Shown here: piece by piece, positions 55,534-64,000 of the stretch
Numbering within the stretch: the stretch's first letter is position 1
Layout of the letters: each line of letters starts with the position of its first letter
Assembly (NCBI RefSeq): GCF_028768465.1
Contig: NZ_CP118225.1
Coordinates: 3,887,001-3,951,000, forward strand
Reading direction: 5' to 3'
Origin: Rhodopirellula sp. P2
Lineage (GTDB): Bacteria; Planctomycetota; Planctomycetia; Pirellulales; Pirellulaceae
DNA: 64,000 nucleotides
Program-made: the position numbers and the translations under genes
The notes under the pieces: generated by a model
What the model was told of the DNA's origin: nothing
Seen by the model: the letters and a program-made list of their open reading frames with translations, nothing else
Database searches by the model: none

Positions 55534-56337
55534 ATGCTCGCAAGAAAACCACTGTTTCCCGGCGTGATCGAGTTGAACTTTCAAGCTGGTGAAGTGCTTG
55601 GGTGCAACGTCTATTTGATCCACGATTCGAACGAGTGGATCCTGATTGACATTGGGTATGAGGAGACCGTCGATGACTTCATCGAAATCATTCGTGGTTT
55701 GGACTTTCCTCTTTCACGCTGCAAGACGCTGGTCGCCACCCACGCGGACGTGGACCACATTCAGGGGCTGGCCAAAGCCAAGCAGATCCTGAAGACCACG
55801 ATTTCGGCTCATCCCAACGCGGTGGAACCACTGACGACGGGCGACACGCTGAAAACCTTGGCGGTCATCGAAGCGCAGAATCTGAAGATGGCAATGCCTC
55901 CCGTTGAGATCGAAACCCAGATCAACGACGGGGACATCATCACGGTCGGCAAAAAACAAATCGAAGTCTGGCACACTCCCGGGCACACCGACAGCCAACT
56001 CGCGTTCCGCATCGGCGACGTGCTGTTGTCCGGTGACAACCTCTACCGCGACGGCTGCATCGGTGCGATCGACGCCCACCACGGCAGCGACATTCGATCG
56101 TTCGTCCAATCGCTGACTCGCATCCGCGAAAGTGATGTGAAGTGGTTGGCCCCGAGTCACGGTCCGATCTTCGCCAAAGACAATGCGATGCTGGATCGTG
56201 TCATCGAGCGAGTCCGTGGCTACCTGCACATGGCTGACTTTGGAACACTCGCCGAAGATTGGCCGTTGATGAATGAGTGGGACGATGAAGTCGAGCAAGG
56301 CATTTTGCCCGATGGATGGCAAGCTCCCGCGGAGTGA
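55534..56337 (+). CDS. MBL-fold metallo-hydrolase, HxDxDH variant
   Basis: 267 residues from ATG 55534; earlier in-frame starts give unprotein-like extensions. The metal motif reads THADVDHIQG, so the middle His of the usual HxHxDH is Asp. Later ligands are VWHTPGHTDSQ (His), LLSGDNLYRDG (Asp) and APSHGPIF (His). The fold and length agree with glyoxalase-II-like hydrolases. Substrate is unknown. It is 51 bp upstream of the GMC oxidoreductase gene on the same strand, so the two may be one operon. Confidence 0.82.
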   Translation: MLARKPLFPGVIELNFQAGEVLGCNVYLIHDSNEWILIDIGYEETVDDFIEIIRGLDFPLSRCKTLVATHADVDHIQGLAKAKQILKTTISAHPNAVEPLTTGDTLKTLAVIEAQNLKMAMPPVEIETQINDGDIITVGKKQIEVWHTPGHTDSQLAFRIGDVLLSGDNLYRDGCIGAIDAHHGSDIRSFVQSLTRIRESDVKWLAPSHGPIFAKDNAMLDRVIERVRGYLHMADFGTLAEDWPLMNEWDDEVEQGILPDGWQAPAE

Positions 56338-56388
56338 TCGGTTCGTGTCCCTCGACATTCGGTTCGGCGATCGAGAATCCAATTCAAC

Positions 56389-57936
56389 GTGAACTCTTCC
56401 CAACGCCCTTTGTCGTTTCCTGATTCGATCCCAGCGAAGGTCGACCGTCCCGACCAATTCTCGGATGGAATTGTGATTCTGGGAGGCGGTTTGTGCGGCC
56501 TGCTTTTGGCTCATGAGTTGGCCCGGTTGGCCGCGTCGCGGTTGGGTGCCGACGCGCCCCGCATTTGGGTGATCGAATCTCCGTGTGGTGAAGTTGCCAG
56601 GCGAGATCAGCAGCGACCTGTTCGCTGGTTGCGGTTGTTGGGTGGCGAAGCGGACTACCAATACCGAACACAACCTGCCGATGCCTTGGCAGGGAGATCG
56701 ATCCCTTGGCCACGCGGGAAGGGCTTGGGAGGCAGCGGGAGAATCAACTCCATGATTTGGTTCCCGCCCACAGCCGCCGAGATCCGATCGCTGGCAACAT
56801 TTCTTGTGTCAAAGCAGTCGCCGAATGACAATCGGTTGATTGGCGACTCGCCCACCGATGCCGAGCAGCAACTTCAGCGAGCATTTGATCGGTCCCGCCA
56901 AATCATTCGTCCCGAGCAAGCCCGCTGGCTCAGTCCAACGAGCGAAGCCTTTTTGAAGGCAGTGTCAGGTCGCATCAGCGGAGACTTTGCTGCCTACGAT
57001 CGTCTCAATCGAAATGGGCGACGATGGACGGCCGTCGACGCGATCGCGGATTTGTGTCAGAGCAATGCCGTGGCGGCCAATCGGATCCGCGTCGTTCGTG
57101 CGCAGGTGTCGTCTCTGGAAATCAATGACGGTGTGGTAGCGGGGATCCGTTGGTCGGATGGTCGGACGAGTCTGATTGCGAATGATGCGGAAGTCGTTTC
57201 GTCATTGGGCGCGATCGCGTCACCCACGTTGCTTCATCGCAGCGGACTGACCAACCCGCAGATTGGTGAGAATTTGCATGACCACCTGATCATGCCGGTT
57301 GTCCATTCGCATGATGGCCCAGCGTTTTCAGATTCGAGCTCTGACATGACCGCTTTGGCTCAGTGGCAACACGCAGGTCGAGGGCCGATTGCATGCAACG
57401 TCGCGGAGTGCGGTGGTTTGGACGAATCGCATCGCTGGCAATTGCATGTGACTCCCACTGATTACCTTCGGTTCCCGAATGACACGCGACGTCCCGCGAT
57501 GACCATCGGCGTCAACGTCACGCGTCCTCATTCGCGTGGCCGGTTGGATTGGACGCCGGATGAGACGCTCATCGACGCCGGGTATTGGAACGATGACCGC
57601 GACCGAGTTGGATTGCTCGACGGTGTTCGGTGGGTGCGAGAACTGGTTCAGCAATCCGGATTCGATCGGCGATTGCGATCCGAGATGATTCCGGGGGCCA
57701 AACGACAAACCGATGAGGCCATCACCGCCGCGATGGCTCGCTATTCACAGACGCTGTATCACCCCGCTGGCACGTGTGCGTTGGGGAGCGTCGTGGATTC
57801 CAATTTTCGCGTCCGTGGCATCACGAATTTAAGCGTCGTCGACGCGTCTTTGTTGCCCGAACCAACGACCGGTAACCCGACTGCGACACTTGCGATGTTG
57901 GCTTGTTACGCCGCAACGCAGTTGGTTCGCCAGTAA
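56389..57936 (+). CDS. GMC-family FAD oxidoreductase
   Basis: 515 residues from GTG 56389. FAD-binding motif VILGGGLCGLLLAHEL at about 29-44. The GMC signature is GKGLGGSGRINSMIWF near 105, followed late by LYHPAGTCALGSVVDSNFRV and VVDASLLPEPTTGNPTATLAML, which carry the catalytic His and Asn. The N-terminal part ESPCGEVARRDQQRP departs from the usual GMC pattern. No signal peptide. The substrate is probably an alcohol or sugar (family inference). It follows the MBL hydrolase gene by 51 bp and is convergent with the MaoC gene. Confidence 0.85.
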   Translation: MNSSQRPLSFPDSIPAKVDRPDQFSDGIVILGGGLCGLLLAHELARLAASRLGADAPRIWVIESPCGEVARRDQQRPVRWLRLLGGEADYQYRTQPADALAGRSIPWPRGKGLGGSGRINSMIWFPPTAAEIRSLATFLVSKQSPNDNRLIGDSPTDAEQQLQRAFDRSRQIIRPEQARWLSPTSEAFLKAVSGRISGDFAAYDRLNRNGRRWTAVDAIADLCQSNAVAANRIRVVRAQVSSLEINDGVVAGIRWSDGRTSLIANDAEVVSSLGAIASPTLLHRSGLTNPQIGENLHDHLIMPVVHSHDGPAFSDSSSDMTALAQWQHAGRGPIACNVAECGGLDESHRWQLHVTPTDYLRFPNDTRRPAMTIGVNVTRPHSRGRLDWTPDETLIDAGYWNDDRDRVGLLDGVRWVRELVQQSGFDRRLRSEMIPGAKRQTDEAITAAMARYSQTLYHPAGTCALGSVVDSNFRVRGITNLSVVDASLLPEPTTGNPTATLAMLACYAATQLVRQ

Positions 57937-57976
57937 CAATGTCTTTGATCCAGGAGCGGAATTGAGTCCGCTTGGA

Positions 57977-58543
57977 TCAACGAGGCTGGCGGCGATAGCG
58001 TTTGTTGGAAGCCACCAAGGTGACAAACTTGCCTTGTTGCAACGTCCGGCCATCGTCGCTGACCAACTGGCGATGCCAAGTGATTTTCGCGGCGCGACGA
58101 CCGTGGGCCTCGGTTGATTCCACCGACGTGACCACGCGAACTCGTTCGTCAAAGAAGACCGGGTTGTCAAAACTCCAGTTGTCCACGGACACCAACGCCA
58201 AGGTGGCTGCTCGAGGGAACTCGGTCGACAACCCCGCCAGAATGCTCAGCCCCAGCAAGCCGTGTGCGACCGGTCGACCAAACGGCGATTTGGGGAAGTC
58301 GTCCTCGACGCCACTTTCGTCGCCGTGCAACGGATCGAAGTCGCCCGTCAAATGGGAGAAGGTCCGCACATCGTTAGCAGAGATGACCCGCCAGGGACTC
58401 AACCATTGCTGGCCAACTTGCAGGTCTTCGCAGTACAGCGTGTCGGTCGGTTCTGGAACGCCCTTGGTGATGACAACAGGTTCGGGACGAGTCGCGTTTT
58501 CGGACGCAATGATTGCGTCATGTGTCGGTATCGAATCGGACAT
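57977..58543 (-). CDS. MaoC-like hot-dog hydratase
   Basis: 188 residues. The hydratase motif is FSHLTGDFDPLHGDES (about 65-80), with the catalytic Asp and His of the R-specific enoyl hydratases/MaoC family, followed by VAHGLLGLSILAGL. The substrate could be an acyl-CoA or a similar thioester. The N-terminal 35 residues are extended and probably disordered. It is convergent with the GMC oxidoreductase gene, 40 bp apart. Confidence 0.85.
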   Translation of the reverse strand: MSDSIPTHDAIIASENATRPEPVVITKGVPEPTDTLYCEDLQVGQQWLSPWRVISANDVRTFSHLTGDFDPLHGDESGVEDDFPKSPFGRPVAHGLLGLSILAGLSTEFPRAATLALVSVDNWSFDNPVFFDERVRVVTSVESTEAHGRRAAKITWHRQLVSDDGRTLQQGKFVTLVASNKRYRRQPR

Positions 58544-59049
58544 TCACGTCACTCCTTGTTAAAACACCTCATCGTGAACCGCTCGGGTCGAAAAACCCGT
58601 GGTTGACTGTGCTGTCGCAGCAGCCGATGAAGATCGTTCCGGCCTCGCAACCTTGCGAGTCGAACCCATGGTTCGCCTGCTCGGCACTTTGGCCGAAAGA
58701 AATCGCGGAAGCAATTCCGTGTTCAGGCATTCGCATAGAATATGCCAATCCCAGGCAAAGACAATCTGGCTGAGGCGATTACACAAACTGTGCAGCCTTC
58801 ATTTGCCCGCGAAATCCGTTTGATGACGGGTGATTTCGGTGCATTTGAAACGAATTGGCGACCGCGATCCCGGTACCTTTCCACTCTGCGTTTCATGGAA
58901 GGCTGTTTGCAGCGGGCGCAGGGGACCACCGGGGAAGATTTCGGTTGTCAGATTGCCCCAATGGTTGGCGTCGGCGATTCGTTCAACCATACTCTGCATG
59001 GATCAAATCTGATCTTTGCTTGCAATTCCCTCCTAAGGATCCCACCTCG
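58544..59049. other. Spacer without recognisable gene
   Basis: 506 bases between the MaoC gene start and the DUF1080 gene. Several short frames on both strands overlap and have no protein-like features. It should hold both promoters. Nothing else stands out. Confidence 0.5.
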
Positions 59050-59826
59050 ATGACAAAATTGTTCACTGCAACCACCTTGACGCCTTCTTGGTCAACGACG
59101 CTCGCGATCGGTTTGGCTGTCGTTTTTTCAAACGTGCTTGTTGTTTCTGCTGATTCCCCGGTGAAGCTGCCTGCCGAGAGCGGCATGACCTCGATTTTCA
59201 ACGGCAAGGACCTCACAGGTTGGAGCGGTGATGAACGATTGTGGTCGGTGCGTGATGGTGTCATTCATGGCGAGACCACCGAGGAAAACAAAGCCAATGG
59301 AAACACGTTCCTGATCTGGCAAGACGGCAACACGAAGAACTTCGAACTCCGCCTTTCGTTCCGTTGCAACGCGGACAACAACTCGGGCATCCAGTACCGG
59401 TCCAAGCACATCACCAACAAATCGGCTCGCAACGAGTGGGTCGTGCGGGGCTATCAGCACGAACTTCGCAATGAGATGAAGTTCCCCAACATCGCCGGTT
59501 TCATCTACGACGAAGGTGGCCGTCGTGGCCGCATTTGCATGGTCGGTGAGAAAGCAGTCTGGAAGGACGGAAAGAAACAGGTCTTGGAAAACTTCATGGA
59601 CGAAGCTGAGTTCCAAAAGCTGTTCAAATTGGATGACTGGAACGAAGTCGTCATCATCGGGAATGGCAACCACATCCAGCACTTCTTGAACGGGAAGTTG
59701 ATTCTCGACTTCACCGATGAGCAACCCGAACTTGCGTTGTTGGACGGCAAGTTGGCTTTGCAACTCCACGCTGGCAAATCCATGTGGGCGGAATTCAAAG
59801 ACATCCGATTCAAATCGTTGGATTGA
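59050..59826 (+). CDS. DUF1080 (3-keto-disaccharide hydrolase-like) exported protein
   Basis: 258 residues from ATG 59050. A signal peptide (STTLAIGLAVVFSNVLVVSADS) precedes the typical opening GMTSIFNGKDLTGWSGDERLWSVRDGVIHGETT. NFELRLSFRCNADNNSGIQYRS, DDWNEVVIIGNGNHIQHFLNGK and LQLHAGKSMWAEFKDIRFK are the remaining hallmarks of the LamG/GH16-like DUF1080 fold. Some members cleave 3-keto-disaccharides; the activity here is not shown. Such proteins are abundant in Planctomycetes and Bacteroidetes. Confidence 0.9.
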   Translation: MTKLFTATTLTPSWSTTLAIGLAVVFSNVLVVSADSPVKLPAESGMTSIFNGKDLTGWSGDERLWSVRDGVIHGETTEENKANGNTFLIWQDGNTKNFELRLSFRCNADNNSGIQYRSKHITNKSARNEWVVRGYQHELRNEMKFPNIAGFIYDEGGRRGRICMVGEKAVWKDGKKQVLENFMDEAEFQKLFKLDDWNEVVIIGNGNHIQHFLNGKLILDFTDEQPELALLDGKLALQLHAGKSMWAEFKDIRFKSLD

Positions 59827-59882
59827 AAACGAACCCGCGATCGATGCCGCGAAGTCCGCGTGACCACCGATGGGATCGCCTT

Positions 59883-59901
59883 GAGTTCCAAGTTGGAACT
59901 C
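59883..59901. promoter_or_regulatory. Perfect 19-bp palindrome after the DUF1080 gene
   Basis: Bases 59883-59891 are the exact reverse complement of 59893-59901 around a single central base. It is too tight for an RNA hairpin loop and looks more like a protein-binding site. It lies 57 bases after the DUF1080 stop and about 260 before the kinase start. Confidence 0.35.
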
Positions 59902-60009
59902 GGCGATTCGGTGGCGGACAATTTCGCTTCGCGACGCAACTTCGTCGATGGATATGGGGTAAGGTGGACACTTGTGGAAGTCGTTTGGAAACGTCTTCCG
60001 CAGGTTTGT

Positions 60010-60136
60010 TAAGCAGGTCGGCTGGATTGATCGGGCGCAACCATGTGAGCCGTTTGGGCGTTAGCCCCGGTTGCGAGTGAAAACCGTGGCTAACGCCAAC
60101 GGCTCACATACCCGATGACACCTGCGTACCTGCTTA
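60010..60136. mobile_element. MITE-like element copy 2 (127 bp, TA-flanked, inverted relative to copy 1)
   Basis: It starts TAAGCAGGT and ends ACCTGCTTA, flanked by TA. Reverse-complemented, it matches 18583-18708 with only a few changes. The inner arms (about GTGAGCCGTTTGGGCGTTAG against CTAACGCCAACGGCTCAC) also pair, so the whole element folds into one long hairpin. It sits 25 bases upstream of the proposed kinase start and so lies in its leader or promoter. Confidence 0.78.
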
Positions 60137-60161
60137 AGTCCCTATTTATGAGGATGAAGGT

Positions 60162-63100
60162 TTGGCTTCCGATTCGGACCTTCCGAGTGAAACTCCGGCG
60201 AGTAAAACTCAACCGGGCAACGTCAAGCGTCCGCCCGAGACATCGCAGGTGGATGCGACCGTCGCGTCTGGACGAGCTGCTCCAGACATCGAAACCCCGG
60301 ACTGGATTGGACGTTATCGCGTCATCCGTCGGATCGGGAGCGGCGGCTTTGGTTCGGTGTTTCAGGCCAAAGATGAGTCACTCAACCGTGACGTCGCGAT
60401 CAAGATTCCGCTGCGGTCGCTGCAAGATGTCAACGATGAATTCCAGTGGACATCGGAAGCCCGGATGGTCGCCAAGCTGGACCATCCCAACATCGTTCCG
60501 GTTTATGACGTGGGCAACTCCGACGAGTTTCCCTTCTTCGTCGTTTCGCGATTCATTCAAGGCCTGGATCTTCGCGAACGTTTGCTGGCATCCAAGCCAT
60601 CACTGGAGGAAGGACTGGGCTGGATTCGCTCGATCGCCGAAGCACTGCATCACGCGCATTCCAACGGCTTGGTTCACCGAGACGTCAAACCAAGCAATCT
60701 GCTGATCGACACCCAAGACCGAGCTTGGTTGACTGATTTTGGATTGGCGATGAGTGACGATGCTCCTCGCCCGACCCGTGCGGGGTTGCTGATCGGAACC
60801 TATTCCTACATGAGCCCCGAACAAGCTCGTGGCGAAGGTCACTTGGTGGACGGTCGAGCAGATATTTTTGCTTTGGGGATCGTGTTGTACGAGCTTTTGG
60901 TGGGACGGCGTCCCTTCAGCGGTGGCTCCAGCCAACAGTTGCTGCAAGACATTGTCCGCGCCGAGCCCAAGCCGCTGCGGCAATTCGATCCGAATTTGCC
61001 AATTGAGCTGGAACGCATCTGCTTGAAAGCGTTGGCCCAGCGAGTTTCGGATCGCTACCCCACTGCGGCTGCCATGGCAGCGGACCTTGGTTCTTACCAA
61101 ACCGAAGAGTGCACGGTCGATTACAGCGGGGATTTGTCGGCGACGTTTCTCCCTGGCACCAACTCGCTGTCGCCACCGGGTGTGTTGGCAAACTCGCCCC
61201 GTCCCGATGCGGAACCACGTGTGATCCCCAAAGGCTTGCGGGCCTTTGACCAGCACGACCGCAGTTTCTTTTTGCAGTTGGTCCCCGGGGCGCGAGATGC
61301 TCGCGGTGTTCCCGAGGTGCTGCGTCAGCTGAAGATCCGGATTGACTCGCGAGACATCGACGAGGCATTTCGTGTGGCACTGATTTACGGGCCATCCGGT
61401 TCCGGGAAGTCATCGTTGATGCAGGCGGGTTTGGTGCCCTTGCTGGACGCATCGGTGGAAGTCGTTTCCGTGGAAGCCAACGCGACGCACACGGAATCCC
61501 GCCTGTTGGCGGCCCTGCAAAAACTGGACTCCAACACCGCTGCGGAGTCCACGCTGATCGGCGCGATGGCATCGATTCGAAAGAACGGTGTCGGTGGCGG
61601 AAAAAAAGTCTTGGTCATTGTGGACCAATTTGAGCAATGGCTGCACATCCACCCGAGAATGCAAGACGAAGTCTTGGTCGACGCAATCCGGCAGTGCGAT
61701 GGCAAAAACCTGCAGTGCTTGTTGTTGATTCGGGACGACTTCTGGATGCCTGCGACTCAGTTCTTTCACGAACTGGATTTGCGATTGGTTCAGGACGTGA
61801 ACTGCATCGCGGTGGACCGCTTTGATCGCAGGCACGCTCACTATGTTCTGACGGAATTCGGTCGGGCGTATGGATGCTTGCCAGAAGACCTGGGGCGGAT
61901 CACTGCCGAACAGACCAAGTTCATCGCCCGGATCATTGAGGCTGTTCAAGAAAACGGCAGAGTGATCTCGATTCATTTGGCCGTGCTGGCGCAAATGTTG
62001 AAAAGTCGCACGTGGGATCTGAAGACGTTGGCTGAGTTCGGCGGCGCCGAAGGCGTCGATATCGTTTACCTCCAATCAACCTTTGAAGACTCCAATGCTT
62101 CGCCGCACCACCGAAGGCTGCGCGACCCTGCCAAAGCCGTTTTGGCCGAGTTGCTGCCTGAACGAGGGGCCAAGATCAAAGGGCAGATGAAAGACCTGGA
62201 TCGACTCCAGGAAGTCGCTGGTCTGGATCACGCGACCTTTGGCGAACTGATCGAGGCTCTCGACGGAGAACTTCGGTTGATCACACCCACCGCAGCGTTG
62301 GATGGCGTGGATTCCGATGTTTCCCAACGCAGCTATCAGCTGACGCACGACTTTTTGGTCGAGCCCATTCGGGATTGGTTGACTCAAAGTGACCGCCAGA
62401 GCATTCGTGGGCGAGCCCGATTGCGTTTGAATGAGTTGACGGAGTATTGGAAACCGAAACGCGAAAATCGTTTTTTGCCAAGTGGTTTGGATTACCTTCG
62501 CTTTCTCGCTTTGACCGCACCTGCGCAACGCACGGAAGATCAGGCCAAGCTGATGACCGCCTCGGCTCGCTACCATGGAACTCGCTGGGCCATCGCTGCT
62601 GCTCTGCTGGTTCTCGCCGGCCTCGCGGTCGCCACCGTCAACCAAAACATTGCCAATCGTTTGGCCAACCAAGAAACGGAATCGATGGTTTCTCGCCTGC
62701 TCGCCGCCGATGTGGCGATGGTGCCTCAGGTGATCGAAACCATGCAGCCATTTCGCGAGGAGGCGGAACCTCGATTGCAATTCGTGTTGGCGGATTCAAG
62801 CAAGACGCCTCGTGAGGTCCTGGCTGCCAGGTTGGCTTTGGTGGATCAGGATCCCAGTCAGATTGAACCTCTGATCGATGCCATTTCACAATCGAATCAT
62901 GACACGCTGGGTGTGATTGCGGAACGTCTTGCGCTGCAACCGGAACTGGCAACGCGAACGCTTTGGTCACGGTTTCAGTCCGACACACTGGATGAAGACC
63001 GGCGACTTCGCTTGGCGTGGGTGCTCGCGCAACTGGATCCCGTGAATCCCGATTGGAAACACCACGCATCACGCTTGGTGCAAGCCATCGTGAACCAGAA

Positions 63101-64000
63101 TCCGACGCGAGTCGGTGAGTTAACACCCGGCTTCACACGCATCGCCGAACACATCATCGAACCCGCCGTTCAGTACTTCGCACCAACATCGGATGCGAAC
63201 CAATTTGATCCTGGTAGCGACGTTCGATTGAACGCTGCGTTTCTGATCTCGCATTGTCTGACACCCGCCGATCCTCTCCTGAAGGACTTGCTGATCGTTG
63301 CGGAGAAGGACCAGTTTGAGTTGCTGCTGTCGGTAGCGAAAACGGATCCCCGGTCCATCTCGCAGTTCCTCAATGAAGAGTTGAAGCAGCGAGCACGGCC
63401 CACCTGGACGGACGCCGGAAAACAGGAACCGTTCCCGGAAATCAACGTTGAGTTGAAAGACGAAATCACAGGAATGCAAGGGTTGGTCGGAGAGGCTTTC
63501 GCAATGGTTCAGCGTTGTCCCTGGGATGACTTTGAGTCGCTTGCACGATCGATGCAGCCCTTCGGATTCCGTCCCGAGTGTGTTCGCGTCTATGAGAAAG
63601 ACCAGGATTCGTGTGTCGCGGCTGTTTTCAAACGTGACGGTTTGGATTGGCGGTTCACTGGTGATGAGGATCGCGAATCCGTGGAGGAAACTCAACAAGC
63701 GATGCGGGACGAAGGGTTTTATCCCTGTGACGTGACGGCGGTTCCCGTTGGTGTTGTCAACACGGAATCGGAACCGACGCAGATGTTGCAGAAATACGGC
63801 GTGCTGTGGACGGAACGACCTCCTGGTGTCATTGATTCCAGGATTTATCTGGGACTCTCTGGTTCGGAACATCAAGCCAAAGGCTGGGAGCCGCTTCTTC
63901 ACAGCGGGTTCGTGCCCAAATCCAATTTGAAACGTCGTCATCCAAGTGGGAGCGATCGTTACAGTTCGGTCCGGCATCGGTTGGTTGCGCCTCCGATGAC
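60162..64000 (+). CDS. Ser/Thr protein kinase fused to STAND-like ATPase (partial, runs off right edge)
   Basis: At least 1279 residues, open to base 64000. An in-frame TAA at 60135 bounds the frame. No ATG is available before the kinase domain, so TTG 60162, with GAGG eight bases upstream, is the likely start. The kinase domain (about 48-310) has IGRYRVIRRIGSGGFGSVF, VAIKIP (Lys), GLVHRDVKPSNLL (catalytic Asp) and LTDFGLAM. GPSGSGKSSL (about 410-417) and VLVIVDQFEQW (about 486) are the P-loop and Walker B of an nSTAND-like ATPase. A single membrane helix is at about 808 (WAIAAALLVLAGLAVATV), followed by a helical, partly HEAT-like part and a C-terminal domain not identified. Such kinases are a planctomycete hallmark; the target is unknown. 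Confidence 0.9.
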   Translation, partial: MASDSDLPSETPASKTQPGNVKRPPETSQVDATVASGRAAPDIETPDWIGRYRVIRRIGSGGFGSVFQAKDESLNRDVAIKIPLRSLQDVNDEFQWTSEARMVAKLDHPNIVPVYDVGNSDEFPFFVVSRFIQGLDLRERLLASKPSLEEGLGWIRSIAEALHHAHSNGLVHRDVKPSNLLIDTQDRAWLTDFGLAMSDDAPRPTRAGLLIGTYSYMSPEQARGEGHLVDGRADIFALGIVLYELLVGRRPFSGGSSQQLLQDIVRAEPKPLRQFDPNLPIELERICLKALAQRVSDRYPTAAAMAADLGSYQTEECTVDYSGDLSATFLPGTNSLSPPGVLANSPRPDAEPRVIPKGLRAFDQHDRSFFLQLVPGARDARGVPEVLRQLKIRIDSRDIDEAFRVALIYGPSGSGKSSLMQAGLVPLLDASVEVVSVEANATHTESRLLAALQKLDSNTAAESTLIGAMASIRKNGVGGGKKVLVIVDQFEQWLHIHPRMQDEVLVDAIRQCDGKNLQCLLLIRDDFWMPATQFFHELDLRLVQDVNCIAVDRFDRRHAHYVLTEFGRAYGCLPEDLGRITAEQTKFIARIIEAVQENGRVISIHLAVLAQMLKSRTWDLKTLAEFGGAEGVDIVYLQSTFEDSNASPHHRRLRDPAKAVLAELLPERGAKIKGQMKDLDRLQEVAGLDHATFGELIEALDGELRLITPTAALDGVDSDVSQRSYQLTHDFLVEPIRDWLTQSDRQSIRGRARLRLNELTEYWKPKRENRFLPSGLDYLRFLALTAPAQRTEDQAKLMTASARYHGTRWAIAAALLVLAGLAVATVNQNIANRLANQETESMVSRLLAADVAMVPQVIETMQPFREEAEPRLQFVLADSSKTPREVLAARLALVDQDPSQIEPLIDAISQSNHDTLGVIAERLALQPELATRTLWSRFQSDTLDEDRRLRLAWVLAQLDPVNPDWKHHASRLVQAIVNQNPTRVGELTPGFTRIAEHIIEPAVQYFAPTSDANQFDPGSDVRLNAAFLISHCLTPADPLLKDLLIVAEKDQFELLLSVAKTDPRSISQFLNEELKQRARPTWTDAGKQEPFPEINVELKDEITGMQGLVGEAFAMVQRCPWDDFESLARSMQPFGFRPECVRVYEKDQDSCVAAVFKRDGLDWRFTGDEDRESVEETQQAMRDEGFYPCDVTAVPVGVVNTESEPTQMLQKYGVLWTERPPGVIDSRIYLGLSGSEHQAKGWEPLLHSGFVPKSNLKRRHPSGSDRYSSVRHRLVAPPM

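Noticed and set aside
58742..59053. 103-residue frame on the plus strand in the spacer before the DUF1080 gene
   Set aside because: No domain, no leader and overlap with frames on the other strand; treated as spacer.
60115..60705. 196-residue frame with ATG at 60148 or 60154
   Set aside because: It is one base out of frame with the kinase, and its product is an Arg-rich shadow; the kinase motifs are in the other frame.
63120..63977. 285-residue frame antisense to the kinase gene
   Set aside because: Lies wholly inside the open kinase frame and lacks recognisable features.
1..64000. tRNA or rRNA genes
   Set aside because: No cloverleaf-like arms with a GGTTCGAATCC-type T-loop were found on inspection; a covariance search was not possible.

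Overview
The window looks like a chromosomal segment of a planctomycete of the Rhodopirellula / Pirellulales type. The evidence is the gene content: a paired DUF1592-DUF1552 operon, a sulfatase with a CSPSR motif, a DUF1080-type protein, a DUF1583-like giant secreted protein, a Tat-exported Gfo/Idh/MocA oxidoreductase, a Ser/Thr kinase fused to a STAND-like ATPase, and an oversized signal peptidase I. Genes are loosely packed with long spacers, many starts lack a clear Shine-Dalgarno, and GTG or TTG starts are common. No tRNA, rRNA, CRISPR array, phage or transposase gene was recognised.

Region by region: 1-5.6 kb is a minus-strand Flp/Tad pilus cluster (pilin, a possible micro-protein, prepilin peptidase CpaA, CpaB, secretin CpaC, CpaE running off the left edge), with strong hairpins after the pilin gene and after cpaA. 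6.1-8.8 kb holds a DinB-like secreted protein and a TolC-like protein. 9.0-13.2 kb is a plus-strand operon of signal peptidase I (with zinc ribbon and a jelly-roll-like insert), LptB-like ATPase and threonine deaminase. 13.5-20.1 kb carries a DUF1583-like protein, a sulfatase and a sialidase-like protein. 20.5-23.3 kb is a DoxX-oxidoreductase operon. 23.7-27.5 kb has QueD, RdgB, a secreted protein of unknown function and a diheme cytochrome c. 27.8-35.9 kb is a run of lineage-specific lipoproteins and membrane proteins (FlgI-like/HEAT lipoprotein, TPR-CHAT protein, proteins with NPYxPP motifs, a Cys-rich lipoprotein). 36-37.7 kb has serine acetyltransferase and endonuclease III. 39.4-42.8 kb is the DUF1592-DUF1552 pair. 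43.0-48.3 kb has two coupled pairs, YdbS/YdbT-like PH-domain proteins and an orphan ABC ATPase with an ABC-F protein. 49.6-59.8 kb has mostly housekeeping and redox enzymes (sugar isomerase-like, YpdA-like, PurF, GltS-like, MBL hydrolase, GMC oxidoreductase, MaoC hydratase, DUF1080). From 60.16 kb to the right edge runs the kinase-STAND protein.

The most striking non-coding content is repetitive. Two tandem arrays (units about 435 bp at 37.7-39.4 kb and exactly 364 bp at 48.3-49.6 kb) each fill the gap between two convergent genes. A REP-like double-hairpin module recurs at 20.3, 33.9 and inside the 364-bp array. Two nearly identical 126/127-bp elements in opposite orientation (18.58 and 60.01 kb) have terminal inverted repeats flanked by TA, as expected of a small non-autonomous element of the IS630/Tc1-mariner kind. 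One of them lies exactly in a stop codon.
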